From assembly GCF_000768555.3 (NCBI RefSeq), contig NZ_KN293991.1:310001-374000 (forward strand): 64,000 nt of DNA, read 5' to 3'. Below are positions 10,803-19,926 of the stretch, piece by piece (position 1 is the stretch's first letter; each line of letters starts with the position of its first letter). Below the pieces are notes generated by a model, which made no database searches, had not been told where the DNA came from, and saw only the letters and a list, made by a program, of their open reading frames with translations. This DNA comes from Roseovarius mucosus DSM 17069 (lineage in GTDB: Bacteria; Pseudomonadota; Alphaproteobacteria; Rhodobacterales; Rhodobacteraceae). Position numbers and translations under genes: made by a program.

Positions 10803-11225
10803 ATGATTCAGGAATTCAAGGACTTCATCGCTAAAGGCAATGTCATGGACATGGCCGTCGGTATCATAATCGGGGCGGCTTTCACGGCGATTGTTGGCTC
10901 ACTCGTTGCCGATCTCATCAACCCCATCATCAGCCTGTTCTTGGGCGGTATTGATTTCTCTGGGCTTTATATTGTGCTGGGCTCGGGCGAGTATGCCTCG
11001 ATCGCCGCCGCAGAAGAGGCGGGCGCTGCGGTGTTCGCCTATGGGCGGTTCATCATGGCTGTGATCAACTTTCTCATCATCGCCTGGGTGGTGTTCATTC
11101 TGGTCAAGTTGGTCAATCGCGCCAAGGCTGCCACAGCCAAGCCCAAGGTAGAGGCCCCCGCCGCTGATCCCGGCCCGTCGGAGCTGGATATCCTGATGGA
11201 AATCCGTGACGCGCTAAAAAAATAA
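10803..11225 (+). CDS. mscL: Large-conductance mechanosensitive channel
   Basis: Inner-membrane emergency release channel opened by membrane tension. The 140-residue protein begins [20 protein letters not shown], matching the family N-terminus, followed by the pore helix [15 protein letters not shown]. It has a second helix ([23 protein letters not shown]) and a charged C-terminal tail ending in a helical bundle ([14 protein letters not shown]). A purine-rich AAAGGGACGGAA precedes the start. The 160-base upstream gap probably holds its own promoter. Confidence 0.96.
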   Translation: MIQEFKDFIAKGNVMDMAVGIIIGAAFTAIVGSLVADLINPIISLFLGGIDFSGLYIVLGSGEYASIAAAEEAGAAVFAYGRFIMAVINFLIIAWVVFILVKLVNRAKAATAKPKVEAPAADPGPSELDILMEIRDALKK

Positions 11226-11232
11226 ACCGAAG

Positions 11233-11262
11233 AGGGCGAGGGCCCAACGCGCCTCTCGCCCT
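11233..11262. terminator. Hairpin between convergent mscL and rlmH
   Basis: AGGGCGAG at 11233-11240 pairs perfectly with CTCGCCCT at 11255-11262, giving an 8-bp stem with a 14-base loop. It lies between the stop codons of two convergent genes, where a bidirectional terminator would be expected. There is no T-run on either strand, so the assignment is tentative. Confidence 0.4.
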
Positions 11263-11263
11263 G

Positions 11264-11734
11264 TCACACCCGGTGATAAGGGCTGCCCGCAAGGATCGAG
11301 GCGGCACGATAGAGTTGTTCGGCAACCATCACCCGGACGAGCATATGCGGCCAGACCATCCGGCCAAAGGACAGCGCAAAATCGGCGCGCGCGCGCAAAT
11401 CCGGCGCTATGCCATCGGCGCCACCGATCACCAAAGCGAGATCACCGCGTCCGGAATCCCGCCATCCGGCCAAAGTCTCGGCAAATTCAGGAGATGTGAT
11501 CTGTTTGCCGCGTTCATCGAGCACGGCGAGCAGCGCGCCTTGGGGAATCACACGGTCTAGCAACGCGGCCTCGGCTGTCATCCCGCCGCCCTTCTTATCC
11601 TCGACCTCGTGCAGGGTCGCAGGTCCGAGACCATGCGCGCGCCCCGTTCGGTCGAACCGGGTGAGATAATCGTCGAACAGCGCACGTTCCGGGCCGGTCC
11701 GTAACCGGCCCACCGCGCAGATGTGAACCCGCAT
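11264..11734 (-). CDS. rlmH: 23S rRNA (pseudouridine-1915-N3)-methyltransferase
   Basis: SPOUT-type methyltransferase that modifies pseudouridine 1915 of 23S rRNA. 156 residues, normal size. The N-terminus MRVHICAVGRLRTGPERAL fits the family, as do the SAM knot region (LALVIGGADGIAP) and the C-terminal LSFGRMVWPHMLVRVMVAEQLYRA. The start codon directly abuts the stop of rsfS (TGA-ATG), so the two are co-transcribed and likely translationally coupled, the usual arrangement for this pair. Confidence 0.96.
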   Translation of the reverse strand: MRVHICAVGRLRTGPERALFDDYLTRFDRTGRAHGLGPATLHEVEDKKGGGMTAEAALLDRVIPQGALLAVLDERGKQITSPEFAETLAGWRDSGRGDLALVIGGADGIAPDLRARADFALSFGRMVWPHMLVRVMVAEQLYRAASILAGSPYHRV

Positions 11735-12100
11735 TCAGACCTGAGACGCTGCCGCCTGCCCGGAAGGCAGCCACATCTTCTCAAGCTGATAGAACTCGCG
11801 CACCTCGGGACGGAACACATGGACGACCACATCGCCCGTGTCGATCAGCACCCAGTCCCCGGTTTCCTTGCCCTCGGTGCGGGCCACAATCCCCATATCC
11901 TGCTTGAGCCGATCCATCAGCTTCTCTGCAATGGCAGAAACCTGCCGCGAAGACCGTCCCGAGCAGATCACCATATAGTCGCACATCGCCGTTTTGCCGC
12001 GCAGGTCGATCTGCACGACGTCTTCGGCCTTGTCATCGTCAAGAGAGGTCAGGATCGCCGCAAGCTGCGTTTCGCTCGTTGCGGTCATGGTGGGCATCAT
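11735..12100 (-). CDS. rsfS: Ribosome silencing factor
   Basis: RsfS binds ribosomal protein L14 and blocks subunit joining when nutrients are scarce. The 121-residue protein has the family core: DDDKAEDVVQIDLRGKTAMCDYMVICSG split as KAEDVVQIDL and CDYMVICSGRSSRQV, followed by GDWVLIDTGDVVVHVF and the REFYQLEKMW tail. Start choices are 12100 or the nearby Met at 12088. It is upstream of and directly adjoining rlmH. The 180 bases upstream (to 12281) hold no other gene that I can see. Confidence 0.95.
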   Translation of the reverse strand: MMPTMTATSETQLAAILTSLDDDKAEDVVQIDLRGKTAMCDYMVICSGRSSRQVSAIAEKLMDRLKQDMGIVARTEGKETGDWVLIDTGDVVVHVFRPEVREFYQLEKMWLPSGQAAASQV

Positions 12101-12281
12101 CGCGATGGCCCCCTGGTCAGCGGCACTGGCCGCATATGTCGTAAAAGACAGGACATCGTCCTCCTTTGCTGCGCACCGCAGGCCCCGGTGCTAGGAATGA
12201 TATCAAAGTAGCAAGAGATGCATGACTTTTCAATAAACCGCCGCATCGTATTGCACCAAGACGCGGAAATGTGCTGCAAAT

Positions 12282-13607
12282 TTACCCGATCTTTGGTTCG
12301 CTACCGGGCTCGTCCCCCAGCATTCTCACCTCGCGTTGCGGGAAGGGGATTGAAATGCCATGCTCTTGAAACGCATCCCAGAGCGCCAGATAGACATTGC
12401 CGCGAATGTTGGTCAGGCCTTGAGTGGGGTCTCTGATCCAGAATCTCAGGATATAATCCACGCTGCTGTCACCAAAGCCAACGATGTGACAAACCGGGGG
12501 TCTCTCGTTCAGGACGCGGCCAACGCTCATGGCGGCTTCGACTGCGATCTTGCGCACTTTATGGGGATCATCGCCATAGGCTGTGCCAAAGTAGATGTCG
12601 AGGCGCACAAAATCGTTGGAATGGGACCAGTTGACCACTTGTCCAGTGATCAGATCCTCGTTCGGGATGAGGTATTCGCGCCCATCTCGCGTTGTGATCG
12701 AGACATAACGGGCACCCAAGCTGTTGATCCAGCCGAAGGTTTCGCCCAGGCTGATGACGTCGCCGGGTTTGATCGACTTATCGAGGAGGATAATGATCCC
12801 AGAGACCAGATTCGAAACCACCTTTTGCAGACCAAAGCCGAGGCCCACGCCAATCGCGCCTGACAGCACGGCAAGCCCTGTGAGGTCCACCCCGACGGTG
12901 CGTAAGCCAATGAAGAATGCGGCACCATAGAGCAGCACCTGCATGAATTTAACCACCAGCACTTGCATCGAGGGGGAGAGATCTTCGTTGCTGCGGACCC
13001 GTGCGCTTGTCACCCTTGCGGTAAAGCGTGCCACAACGATGAGCGCGCCGATCACGATCACCGCCTGCACAACCAGCCAGAGTGAGAATCGTGTTTCGCC
13101 CACGTCTATTGCGGCGCTGTCCAACAGCGCTTGTGCCTCATGGGTGAGATTGAGAATGCTGAGCGTGACCCAAGTCCAGCCTGCGTAGCGCACAAGGCTG
13201 CGCAGCAGGCTATTGCCAATCAACCGCGTGACAATGGCGATCACCAGCCACGCAAGTGCCAATTCTCCTGCGATCGCCAGCAGATAAGAGCGGCTAGGCC
13301 ATGTCACTTCACGCATGATCCAGCACACCGGCCAGATCAGCATCACGAAAAAGATAAGACGCAAGCGCCGGTGCAGCATGACAAGCAGCCGCATGCGCCA
13401 TTTCGGCCAGCCTTCGCGCTGCCGCATCCATTCGCGGCACGCCGGTCCCAAGAGGCGTTCGAGCAGAAATGCCGCGAAGAGTAGGGCAAGCAGGATGCCC
13501 AGCTGATAGGCATTCCAAGGTCGCAGCATGCTCCACAGGAACAATTCGGCCTGCCCCCAAACGGCAAGCACGATATCCTGAGTCACTGAGACTGCATCTC
13601 CTTCCAT
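12282..13607 (-). CDS. MscS-type mechanosensitive ion channel
   Basis: A 441-residue channel of the small-conductance family, with about five N-terminal hydrophobic segments before the pore. The pore-lining helix region is recognisable (LTGLAVLSGAIGVGLGFGLQ, then KVVSNLVSGIIILLDKSI), followed by the beta domain (PGDVISLGETFGWINSLGARYVSI; REYLIPNEDLITGQVVNWS). The cytoplasmic vestibule ends with GISIPFPQREV. The start is set at 13607, though a GTG at 13586 preceded by AAGGAG is possible. It is a single gene on the minus strand, divergent from the HDAC-family gene. Confidence 0.92.
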   Translation of the reverse strand: MEGDAVSVTQDIVLAVWGQAELFLWSMLRPWNAYQLGILLALLFAAFLLERLLGPACREWMRQREGWPKWRMRLLVMLHRRLRLIFFVMLIWPVCWIMREVTWPSRSYLLAIAGELALAWLVIAIVTRLIGNSLLRSLVRYAGWTWVTLSILNLTHEAQALLDSAAIDVGETRFSLWLVVQAVIVIGALIVVARFTARVTSARVRSNEDLSPSMQVLVVKFMQVLLYGAAFFIGLRTVGVDLTGLAVLSGAIGVGLGFGLQKVVSNLVSGIIILLDKSIKPGDVISLGETFGWINSLGARYVSITTRDGREYLIPNEDLITGQVVNWSHSNDFVRLDIYFGTAYGDDPHKVRKIAVEAAMSVGRVLNERPPVCHIVGFGDSSVDYILRFWIRDPTQGLTNIRGNVYLALWDAFQEHGISIPFPQREVRMLGDEPGSEPKIG

Positions 13608-13703
13608 GTCTGCCAGACTGGCACGCGGTCAAGCCGCCCACAAGGCTGCACTGGACAAGTCCTGCAATTCAGGCTCTTTTCATCTTAATGACGGAGGAGC
13701 GCC

Positions 13704-14634
13704 ATGACCACAGCCCTGATCACCCACCCCGACTGCTTGGGCCATGAAACACCCGAAGGTCATCCCGAACAGGTGGCGCGTCTGGAACGTATTCTGGAGG
13801 CGTTGGAGGGCAAGGATGTGATCCTCGTCAAGGCACCGCTGGTGGCCGAGGACGACCTTTTGCGGGTGCATCCCAAGAGCCATGTCGAGGCGATCCGGGC
13901 CGCCTCGCCCGCCTCGGGGGCGGGTGCAGCTCGATGCCGATACCTGGATGTCGCCTGGCACGCTGGCGGCGGCGCATCGCGCGGCGGGCGGCGCTGTGCG
14001 CGCCGTTGATCTGGTGCTCTCGGGTGAGGCCAGCAATGCCTTTGTCGCGACCCGTCCACCCGGGCATCATGCCGAGCGCGAGACGACGATGGGGTTTTGC
14101 CTCTTTGGCAATGTGGCGGTCGCAGCCAAGTATGCGCTGGATCACCACGGGTTGAAACGTGTGGCGGTTGTGGATTTCGACGTGCATCACGGCAATGGCA
14201 CGCAGGATCTGCTAGAGGACGAGCCGCGCGCGTTTTTTGCCTCTTCGCATCAATATCCGCTATGGCCCGGTACCGGGGCGGCCCATGAAACCGGGCCGCA
14301 TGACACGATCCTGAATGTGCCTTTGCCACCGCGCTCGGGCGGGACGGTGTTTCGTCGGGAATATGAGGACAAGGTGTTTCCGCGCGTGCGGGCGTTCAAG
14401 CCGGATTTGATCCTGGTGTCTGCCGGATTCGATGCGCATCGCGATGATCCTCTGGCCGATCTGATGCTGGAGACCGATGATTTCGCTTGGGTGACAGAGC
14501 GGCTCTGTGATCTGGCGGATGAGCTTTGCGGCGGGAAATTGGTCAGTTGTCTAGAGGGCGGCTATAATCTCTATGCGCTGGCCGAGAGTGTGGCGGCGCA
14601 TGTCGATGTGTTGATCGCACGCGGCGCGGCCTAA
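13704..14634 (+). pseudogene. Histone deacetylase family protein, broken by a one-base frameshift
   Basis: Zinc-dependent deacetylase of the class II HDAC/acetylpolyamine amidohydrolase superfamily, read in two frames. Bases 13704 to about 13916 encode the N-terminus (TALITHPDCLGHETPEGHPEQ). From about 13921 a frame shifted by one base encodes the rest: RPPGHHAE, VVDFDVHHGNGTQD, SAGFDAHRDDPL and CLEGGYN. The joint falls in a run of five Gs at 13916-13920. Removing one G gives a continuous product of about 309 residues reading ASGRVQLDADTWMSP across the junction. All catalytic His and Asp motifs lie in the second frame. It is either a genuine inactivation or a homopolymer sequencing error. Confidence 0.85.
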
Positions 14635-14674
14635 GCCCTGATCAATCCTGAACCCTGATCGACAAGGACATCCC

Positions 14675-15841
14675 ATGCGCGCCGGCCTGATCCTGCTGTG
14701 CCTTGCCTATGTGCTCAGCCAGTTTTTTCGCGCCTTCCTGGCGGTTCTGAGCGGTCCCTTGGCGCTGGATGTAGGGGCCACGCCGGATGATCTGGCGACC
14801 GCCTCGGGTCTGATGTTCGCGACATTCGCGTTGATGCAATTGCCGGTGGGTTGGGCGCTCGACCGGGTGGGGCCACGGCGCACGGCGGCGGTTTTGCTGC
14901 TGTTGGGCGGCGGCGGTGGCGCGGCGCTCTTTGCTCTGGCGAGCAGCCCGTTGCATATCAATCTGGCAATGGCGTTGATCGGGGCGGGGTGTTCGCCGGT
15001 CTTGATGGCCTCTTATTACATTTTCGCGCGGCAATTCTCGGCAGCACGATTTGCCACGCTGGCGGCGCTCATGCTTGGGGTCGGGTCATTCGGCAATCTG
15101 GTGGCGTCCTATCCGATGGCTTGGGCTGCGGAGACAATCGGCTGGCGCGCGGCCCTCTGGGGCTTGGCGGCGGTGTCGGTTGCGGCAGCGCTGGGTATTC
15201 TGGTGCTGGTGCGCGACCCCGCGGCGGTCGGAGGGGATACGCGCGGCTCACTCCTGGATTTGCTCAAAATGCCCGCGATCTGGGCCATCCTGCCGTTGAT
15301 GTTCGTAGCCTATGCGCCTGCGGCGGCGTTGCGGGGTCTCTGGGCCGGGCCCTACCTGCGCGATGTCTTTGGTCTTGATACCGGTCAGGTTGGACAGGCG
15401 ACACTGGTGATGGGGGTGGCGATGATCGCGGGCACCTTTGCCTATGGTCCGCTTGATCGGCTGTTCAATTCGCGTAAATGGGTGATCTTCACCGGCAATG
15501 TGATCTGTATGGCGGCCATCTTTGCGCTGATGCTCTGGCCGGATCGTAGTCTCGGGCTGTCGATTGCACTTTTGGCGGTGATTGGGCTTGCCGGGTCCAC
15601 ATTCCCGGTGCTGATCGCGCATGGGCGTGCGTTCTTTCCGGCCCACTTGGCGGGGCGGGGCGTGACGCTGCTCAATCTGTTTGGCATTGGCGGGGTGGGA
15701 GTGGCGCAGTTTGCCTCTGGGCCATTGCACGCAGCGGCACCGAGCGCATTGGCAGGTTACACTGCGATTTTCGCCCTGTTTGGCTTTGCGCTTTTGGCTG
15801 GTCTTGTGACCTATCTGTGGAGTCGTGACAGTATGGCTTGA
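14675..15841 (+). CDS. Major facilitator superfamily transporter
   Basis: A 388-residue polytopic membrane protein with about 12 hydrophobic segments. The MFS loop 2-3 motif is present in degenerate form (GWALDRVGPRRTA), and a similar signal appears at the start of the second half (YGPLDRLFNSRKW). The substrate cannot be inferred. It starts 40 bases after the HDAC-family gene on the same strand and may be co-transcribed with it. It is 75 bases ahead of asd. Confidence 0.85.
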   Translation: MRAGLILLCLAYVLSQFFRAFLAVLSGPLALDVGATPDDLATASGLMFATFALMQLPVGWALDRVGPRRTAAVLLLLGGGGGAALFALASSPLHINLAMALIGAGCSPVLMASYYIFARQFSAARFATLAALMLGVGSFGNLVASYPMAWAAETIGWRAALWGLAAVSVAAALGILVLVRDPAAVGGDTRGSLLDLLKMPAIWAILPLMFVAYAPAAALRGLWAGPYLRDVFGLDTGQVGQATLVMGVAMIAGTFAYGPLDRLFNSRKWVIFTGNVICMAAIFALMLWPDRSLGLSIALLAVIGLAGSTFPVLIAHGRAFFPAHLAGRGVTLLNLFGIGGVGVAQFASGPLHAAAPSALAGYTAIFALFGFALLAGLVTYLWSRDSMA

Positions 15842-15916
15842 GCGCGGCCCCTTTCACATTGGCCGCAATCCCTGTATGACCCGGACCGCAACCCCCCGCT
15901 ATGGAGGCAGACACAC

Positions 15917-16939
15917 ATGGGTTACAAGATTGTCGTCGCAGGTGCCACGGGCAACGTGGGCCGCGAAATGCTGAACATCCTCGCAGAGCGCGAGTTTCCG
16001 GTGGATGAGATCGCCGCGCTTGCGTCGCGCCGTTCTCTGGGCACCGAAGTCAGCTTTGGCGACCGAACTCTCAAGACCCAAGATCTGGACACGTTCGATT
16101 TCACCGGTTGGGATATGGCGCTGTTTGCGATCGGCTCAGACGCGACCAAGGTCTATGCCCCCAAGGCGGCCAAGGCGGGCTGTGTCGTCATCGACAACTC
16201 GTCGCTCTACCGCTATGACCCCGATGTGCCGCTGATCGTGCCCGAGGTGAATGCCGATGCGGTCATGGGTTATTCCAAGAAGAACATCATCGCCAACCCC
16301 AACTGCTCCACCGCGCAGATGGTTGTCGCGCTCAAGCCGCTGCATGATCGCGCGCGCATCAAGCGCGTCGTTGTCTCGACCTATCAATCGGTGTCGGGTG
16401 CCGGCAAAGAGGGCATGGACGAGCTCTGGGATCAGACCAAGGCGGTCTATAACCCGACCGATGACAAACCAGCCAAGAAGTTCACCAAGCAGATCGCGTT
16501 CAACGTGATCCCGCATATCGACGTGTTCCTTGAGGATGGTCAGACCAAGGAAGAGTGGAAGATGGTCGCCGAGACCAAGAAGATCCTTGATCCCAAGATC
16601 AAGGTCACGGCCACCTGTGTGCGCGTGCCGGTCTTTGTCGGCCATTCCGAGGCGCTGAACATCGAGTTCGAGGATCACCTGGACGAGGCCGAAGCCCGCG
16701 ACATCCTGCGCGAATCCCCCGGCATCATGGTGATCGACAAGCGCGAGAACGGCGGCTACGTGACGCCGATAGAATGCGTGGGCGATTACGCCACCTTCAT
16801 AAGCCGCATTCGGCAGGACCCGACGATTGATAATGGCATCAACCTGTGGTGCGTGTCGGACAACCTCCGCAAAGGTGCCGCGCTCAACGCGGTGCAGATT
16901 GCCGAAGTGCTGGGGCAGCGGGTGCTGAAAAAGGGCTGA
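15917..16939 (+). CDS. asd: Aspartate-semialdehyde dehydrogenase
   Basis: NADPH-dependent reduction of aspartyl-phosphate to the semialdehyde, feeding lysine, threonine and methionine synthesis. 340 residues. The nucleotide-binding motif GATGNVGREML is at residues 9-19. The catalytic cysteine is Cys130 in ANPNCSTAQM. Further motifs are STYQSVSGAGKEG and a late C-terminal region (RKGAALNAVQIAEVL). The gene stands alone on the plus strand, with a clear terminator hairpin 20 bases downstream. Confidence 0.97.
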   Translation: MGYKIVVAGATGNVGREMLNILAEREFPVDEIAALASRRSLGTEVSFGDRTLKTQDLDTFDFTGWDMALFAIGSDATKVYAPKAAKAGCVVIDNSSLYRYDPDVPLIVPEVNADAVMGYSKKNIIANPNCSTAQMVVALKPLHDRARIKRVVVSTYQSVSGAGKEGMDELWDQTKAVYNPTDDKPAKKFTKQIAFNVIPHIDVFLEDGQTKEEWKMVAETKKILDPKIKVTATCVRVPVFVGHSEALNIEFEDHLDEAEARDILRESPGIMVIDKRENGGYVTPIECVGDYATFISRIRQDPTIDNGINLWCVSDNLRKGAALNAVQIAEVLGQRVLKKG

Positions 16940-16959
16940 GCGCCTCTGCACGGAAAGCG

Positions 16960-16988
16960 AACGGGCGTGCCATCAGGCGCGCCCGTTT
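16960..16988 (+). terminator. Probable terminator after asd
   Basis: AACGGGCG at 16960-16967 pairs with CGCCCGTT at 16980-16987 around a 12-base loop, followed by a short TTT. It lies 20 bases after the asd stop codon. Confidence 0.6.
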
Positions 16989-17006
16989 GCATGTGTCCGG
17001 ATTTCA

Positions 17007-17100
17007 GGGCGTGTCGCGCCCGATCTAAACGTCACACGTCCCGGGCGTGACCCGGGACCTCGCCAGGGCGGGGTAGAGGCCCCGGCACGGGGGCCGGGGC
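17007..17100. repeat. Cluster of GC-rich palindromes (REP-like)
   Basis: Three stem-loops lie in tandem between asd and the cytochrome gene. GGGCG-TGTCG-CGCCC is at 17007-17021. GTCCCGGG-CGTGA-CCCGGGAC (perfect 8-bp arms) is at 17038-17058. GCCCCGGC-ACGGGG-GCCGGGGC (perfect 8-bp arms) is at 17079-17100. The middle one closely resembles the palindrome at 62300-62320, which suggests a dispersed extragenic repeat. Confidence 0.6.
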
Positions 17101-17129
17101 GATTGGAACCCGATCAGTCGCAATGCGCG

Positions 17130-17717
17130 TTATTTGACCGGTTCGACCTTGAACTGGACAGAGGAATACCATTCCGCCACCGCGCGGATGTCGTCATTCG
17201 ACATCTCGGCGGCGATGCCGCTCATGATGTCGTGCTGGCGCTTGCCAGTGCGGAATGCCTTGAGCTGCGTGTCGATATACATCACCGTCTCGCCCGCCAG
17301 ATTGGGGGCATCCTCGATCAACGCGATCCCATCGGCACCGTGACAGGCTGTGCAGGCCTCTGGCGCGTTCTCGGCGGTCTGGCTTGGGGCAAGGGACGCC
17401 ACCGGCGTTTGGCTGCTATACCACATCGCCAGATCGGCAATCGCCTGATCCGAGAGGTTGGCCGCGACCACGCTCATCATTTCATGCACCCGCCGCCCCT
17501 CGCGAAAGGCGGTCAGTTGATGCTCGATATAGGCCGGATTTTCGCCGCCGATATGCGGAACGATGGGCATTTTCGCCATGCCTTCGATGCCGTGACAGGT
17601 GCGGCACTGGCTGGCCAGTTTGCGCCCCGCCTCTGGATCGCCGGTCACGCCCTCGGCCATAGCAATCTGGGCGAGGAAAACCCCGCCCAGACCCAGAATA
17701 AACGCCTTGAGCATCAA
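17130..17717 (-). CDS. Di-haem class I cytochrome c (c4-like)
   Basis: A 195-residue periplasmic electron carrier with a signal peptide (MMLKAFILGLGGVFLAQIAMA) and two CxxCH haem sites, CRTCHG near residue 37 and CTACHG near residue 122. The two similar halves (each with an HDIMS/HEMMS-type Met region) suggest internal duplication as in cytochrome c4. Its start overlaps the stop of the sugar dehydrogenase as ATGA, so it is very likely the electron acceptor for that enzyme. Confidence 0.92.
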   Translation of the reverse strand: MMLKAFILGLGGVFLAQIAMAEGVTGDPEAGRKLASQCRTCHGIEGMAKMPIVPHIGGENPAYIEHQLTAFREGRRVHEMMSVVAANLSDQAIADLAMWYSSQTPVASLAPSQTAENAPEACTACHGADGIALIEDAPNLAGETVMYIDTQLKAFRTGKRQHDIMSGIAAEMSNDDIRAVAEWYSSVQFKVEPVK

Positions 17718-18970
17718 TTGCCCTCGTACCAGATGCGATAGATCGCCCCGGCGAGATCGTCCGACACGAGGATCGAACCATCGCGCAATTGCGCCACGTC
17801 GACGGGACGACCCAGATATTCGCCGTTCTCGTCAATCCAGCCTTCTGCAAAGGGCTCCATCGTGGCGTTTCCTTCATCGTCGATGAAGGTGACCATCACG
17901 CGGGCGCCCACCGGTTCCGTCCGGTTCCACGATCCGTGCTGAGCCGAGAAGATAGCATTCTTGTACTTCGCAGGGAACATCTCGCCGGTGTAGAAGGTCA
18001 TGCCAAGATCAGCGGCATGCGCCACGGTTTCAACCGCAGGCATCACAACTTCGACCGGCACCTCTTCGCCCTTGTACTCATTGGTGCGGACCGATCCGCC
18101 ACCATACCACGGATGGCCAAAATGCTGGCCTGCCTCGGTCTGACGGTTCAACTCACCCGGTGGGATGTCATCGCCCATGCCGTCGACCTGATTGTCGGTC
18201 CACCACAGCTCGCCAGTTTCGGGGTGGAAATCCTGACCCACCGAATTGCGCACGCCGTAGGTATAGACCTCGCGGCCGGTGCCATCGGTGTTCATGCGGA
18301 TGATGCCGCCGATGCCCCATTTGGTATTGATCTCAAGGTTCTCTTTCGGGGCGACGTTGAAGGGTTGTCCGAGCGAGATATAGATCTTGCCATCCGGGCC
18401 AATGTCGCAAACCCGCGCCGTGTGGTTAAAGCTCTCCTGCTCTTCGGGGATCAGATCCCCCTTGGCGACAAGGTTGAAGGCCGCCACATCGGGGCTTTCG
18501 TAAAAAAACTCGGCGGCGGGAAAGAGAAGGACGCGGTTTTGCTCAGCGATATAGAGAAACCCGTCCTTGGAAAAGCAGGGGCCATTCGGGATCGAGAATT
18601 TCAGCGAGGGCGCAAAATCCTTGACCTCATCCGCCACACGATCCTTGTTGCGATCGGTCACGGACCAGACCTTGTCCTTGCGCGTGCCCACAAAGGTCAC
18701 AATGCCCTGTGGGCCGACGGCCATATGCCGTGCATCGGGTACGACGGCATAGAGGCCGATCTTGAACCCGTCGGGCAGGCTGATCCCCTCGAGCGTTTTC
18801 TTGATCCCTTCGGCATAGTCGCCGCCCTGTTCGATAAAGGTGAAGTCAGTCACGCCGGTCGACTGGAAGTTCGACAGTTTTTCCAGATTGTCCGGCACAT
18901 TGGCGGCCTGCGCATGGGCAAGCCCGGCGCTGAGCGCCAGAGTGGCGATGGATGACAGCAGATGTTTCAT
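17714..18970 (-). CDS. PQQ-dependent sugar dehydrogenase family protein (sorbosone dehydrogenase-like)
   Basis: A 418-residue exported beta-propeller oxidoreductase with signal peptide MKHLLSSIATLALSAGLAHA. Family markers include GYLYIAEQNRVL-type blades, TARVCDIGPDGKIYISLGQPFNV, RNSVGQDFHPETGELWWTDN and FSAQHGSWNR. These are typical of soluble glucose/L-sorbosone dehydrogenases that use PQQ. It is translationally coupled to the di-haem cytochrome c gene, giving a periplasmic oxidation module. The sugar substrate cannot be read from sequence, and no PQQ biosynthesis genes are in the window. Confidence 0.88.
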   Translation of the reverse strand: MKHLLSSIATLALSAGLAHAQAANVPDNLEKLSNFQSTGVTDFTFIEQGGDYAEGIKKTLEGISLPDGFKIGLYAVVPDARHMAVGPQGIVTFVGTRKDKVWSVTDRNKDRVADEVKDFAPSLKFSIPNGPCFSKDGFLYIAEQNRVLLFPAAEFFYESPDVAAFNLVAKGDLIPEEQESFNHTARVCDIGPDGKIYISLGQPFNVAPKENLEINTKWGIGGIIRMNTDGTGREVYTYGVRNSVGQDFHPETGELWWTDNQVDGMGDDIPPGELNRQTEAGQHFGHPWYGGGSVRTNEYKGEEVPVEVVMPAVETVAHAADLGMTFYTGEMFPAKYKNAIFSAQHGSWNRTEPVGARVMVTFIDDEGNATMEPFAEGWIDENGEYLGRPVDVAQLRDGSILVSDDLAGAIYRIWYEGN

Positions 18971-19191
18971 TTGGTTCCTCCCGTTTCAAAATCCGTTTGG
19001 CCTGTCCGATGCATGAGGCCCGGACAGGGCCATGATCCTAGACTTCGTCAAGCTGACCCAACGCGCTCTCCCCTTCGCGCGGCTCATGCGAACTATCGTT
19101 TACGTTGCATTCGCACGTCTTGACCCTATCGCAGTTTCCGGGCGGGACAAGGGTTTGCTGTCGCTATTCCCTACGACCAAAGTCGGAGGTC
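18971..19191. other. Intergenic region upstream of the sugar dehydrogenase
   Basis: 221 bases between the sugar dehydrogenase start and the stop of the hydratase, both on the minus strand. It should contain the dehydrogenase promoter. Short open frames are present on the plus strand but none has a recognisable product. A partial dyad TGTCCG...CGGACA is visible close to the dehydrogenase start. No RNA gene is apparent. Confidence 0.4.
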
Positions 19192-19926
19192 TCACACCAA
19201 TGTCATCGAGACGCCGCCAAGGCCCGCGATGTCACCCTGCGCCACGATGGGCGCTTGCACCCATGGCAACCCGTTGAGCGATCCGGTGATCACCACCTGG
19301 CCTGAGTGCAAGCCGCCGCAATGGTCCCCAAGGGCCCGCGCGAGCGCGCAGAGCGTGGCAAAGGCATCGCCGCCGGGCACCGCAGCGTCGCCGTCAAGCA
19401 GGGTATCGACCCCAAGGGTCAGATGCGCCTCGGCGCGGGTGACGTCGAGGACGTGCCAGTCGGCGCAAGGCGCGCCCAGAACCACAGCACCGTTGAGTTG
19501 ATTGTCCAGCATCTTGAGCGCGGCATTAGCGCCCTTGGGATCGGCAAGCCGGCTCTGGACCAGTTCAAAGACGGGCAAGAGCTCGACAGCGTTGCGCAAC
19601 TGGGCCTCAAAATCGGGGGCGTCCGGATCGGGCAGGGGCGCGATCAGACGAAACGCGTATTCGAGTTCGACGCCCGCCTCCTCGCCTGCTGCCAGTTGGA
19701 TCGTGGCCGGGCTTTGGTAAATGTCGCGGGCCATGATCGGGGCAATGATGATCGGTGCGCCGGAGGGGCACGCGACCTTGAAGCCGCCCACGGGGCCAAG
19801 CTCTGCTGCCACCTCTTCTTGCACCGCAAACACGCGGTCCCGCGTCAACCCTTCGCCTGCGGACGCCGGGAGTTTGGGATCACCGTTTCGCGCCAGAAGC
19901 AGCGCCGTCGTCAAGGGGTCGCTCAT
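19192..19926 (-). CDS. 2-keto-4-pentenoate hydratase-like protein (FAH superfamily)
   Basis: A 244-residue member of the fumarylacetoacetase/MhpD-type hydratase group, which adds water to 2-oxo-alkenoic acids or decarboxylates them with a divalent metal. The typical ExE metal-binding pair is seen in AGVELEYAFRL, and the late SGQVVITGSLNG region fits the family. It is the last gene of the operon, overlapping the CoA-transferase gene by ATGA. The exact reaction is not resolved. Confidence 0.8.
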   Translation of the reverse strand: MSDPLTTALLLARNGDPKLPASAGEGLTRDRVFAVQEEVAAELGPVGGFKVACPSGAPIIIAPIMARDIYQSPATIQLAAGEEAGVELEYAFRLIAPLPDPDAPDFEAQLRNAVELLPVFELVQSRLADPKGANAALKMLDNQLNGAVVLGAPCADWHVLDVTRAEAHLTLGVDTLLDGDAAVPGGDAFATLCALARALGDHCGGLHSGQVVITGSLNGLPWVQAPIVAQGDIAGLGGVSMTLV

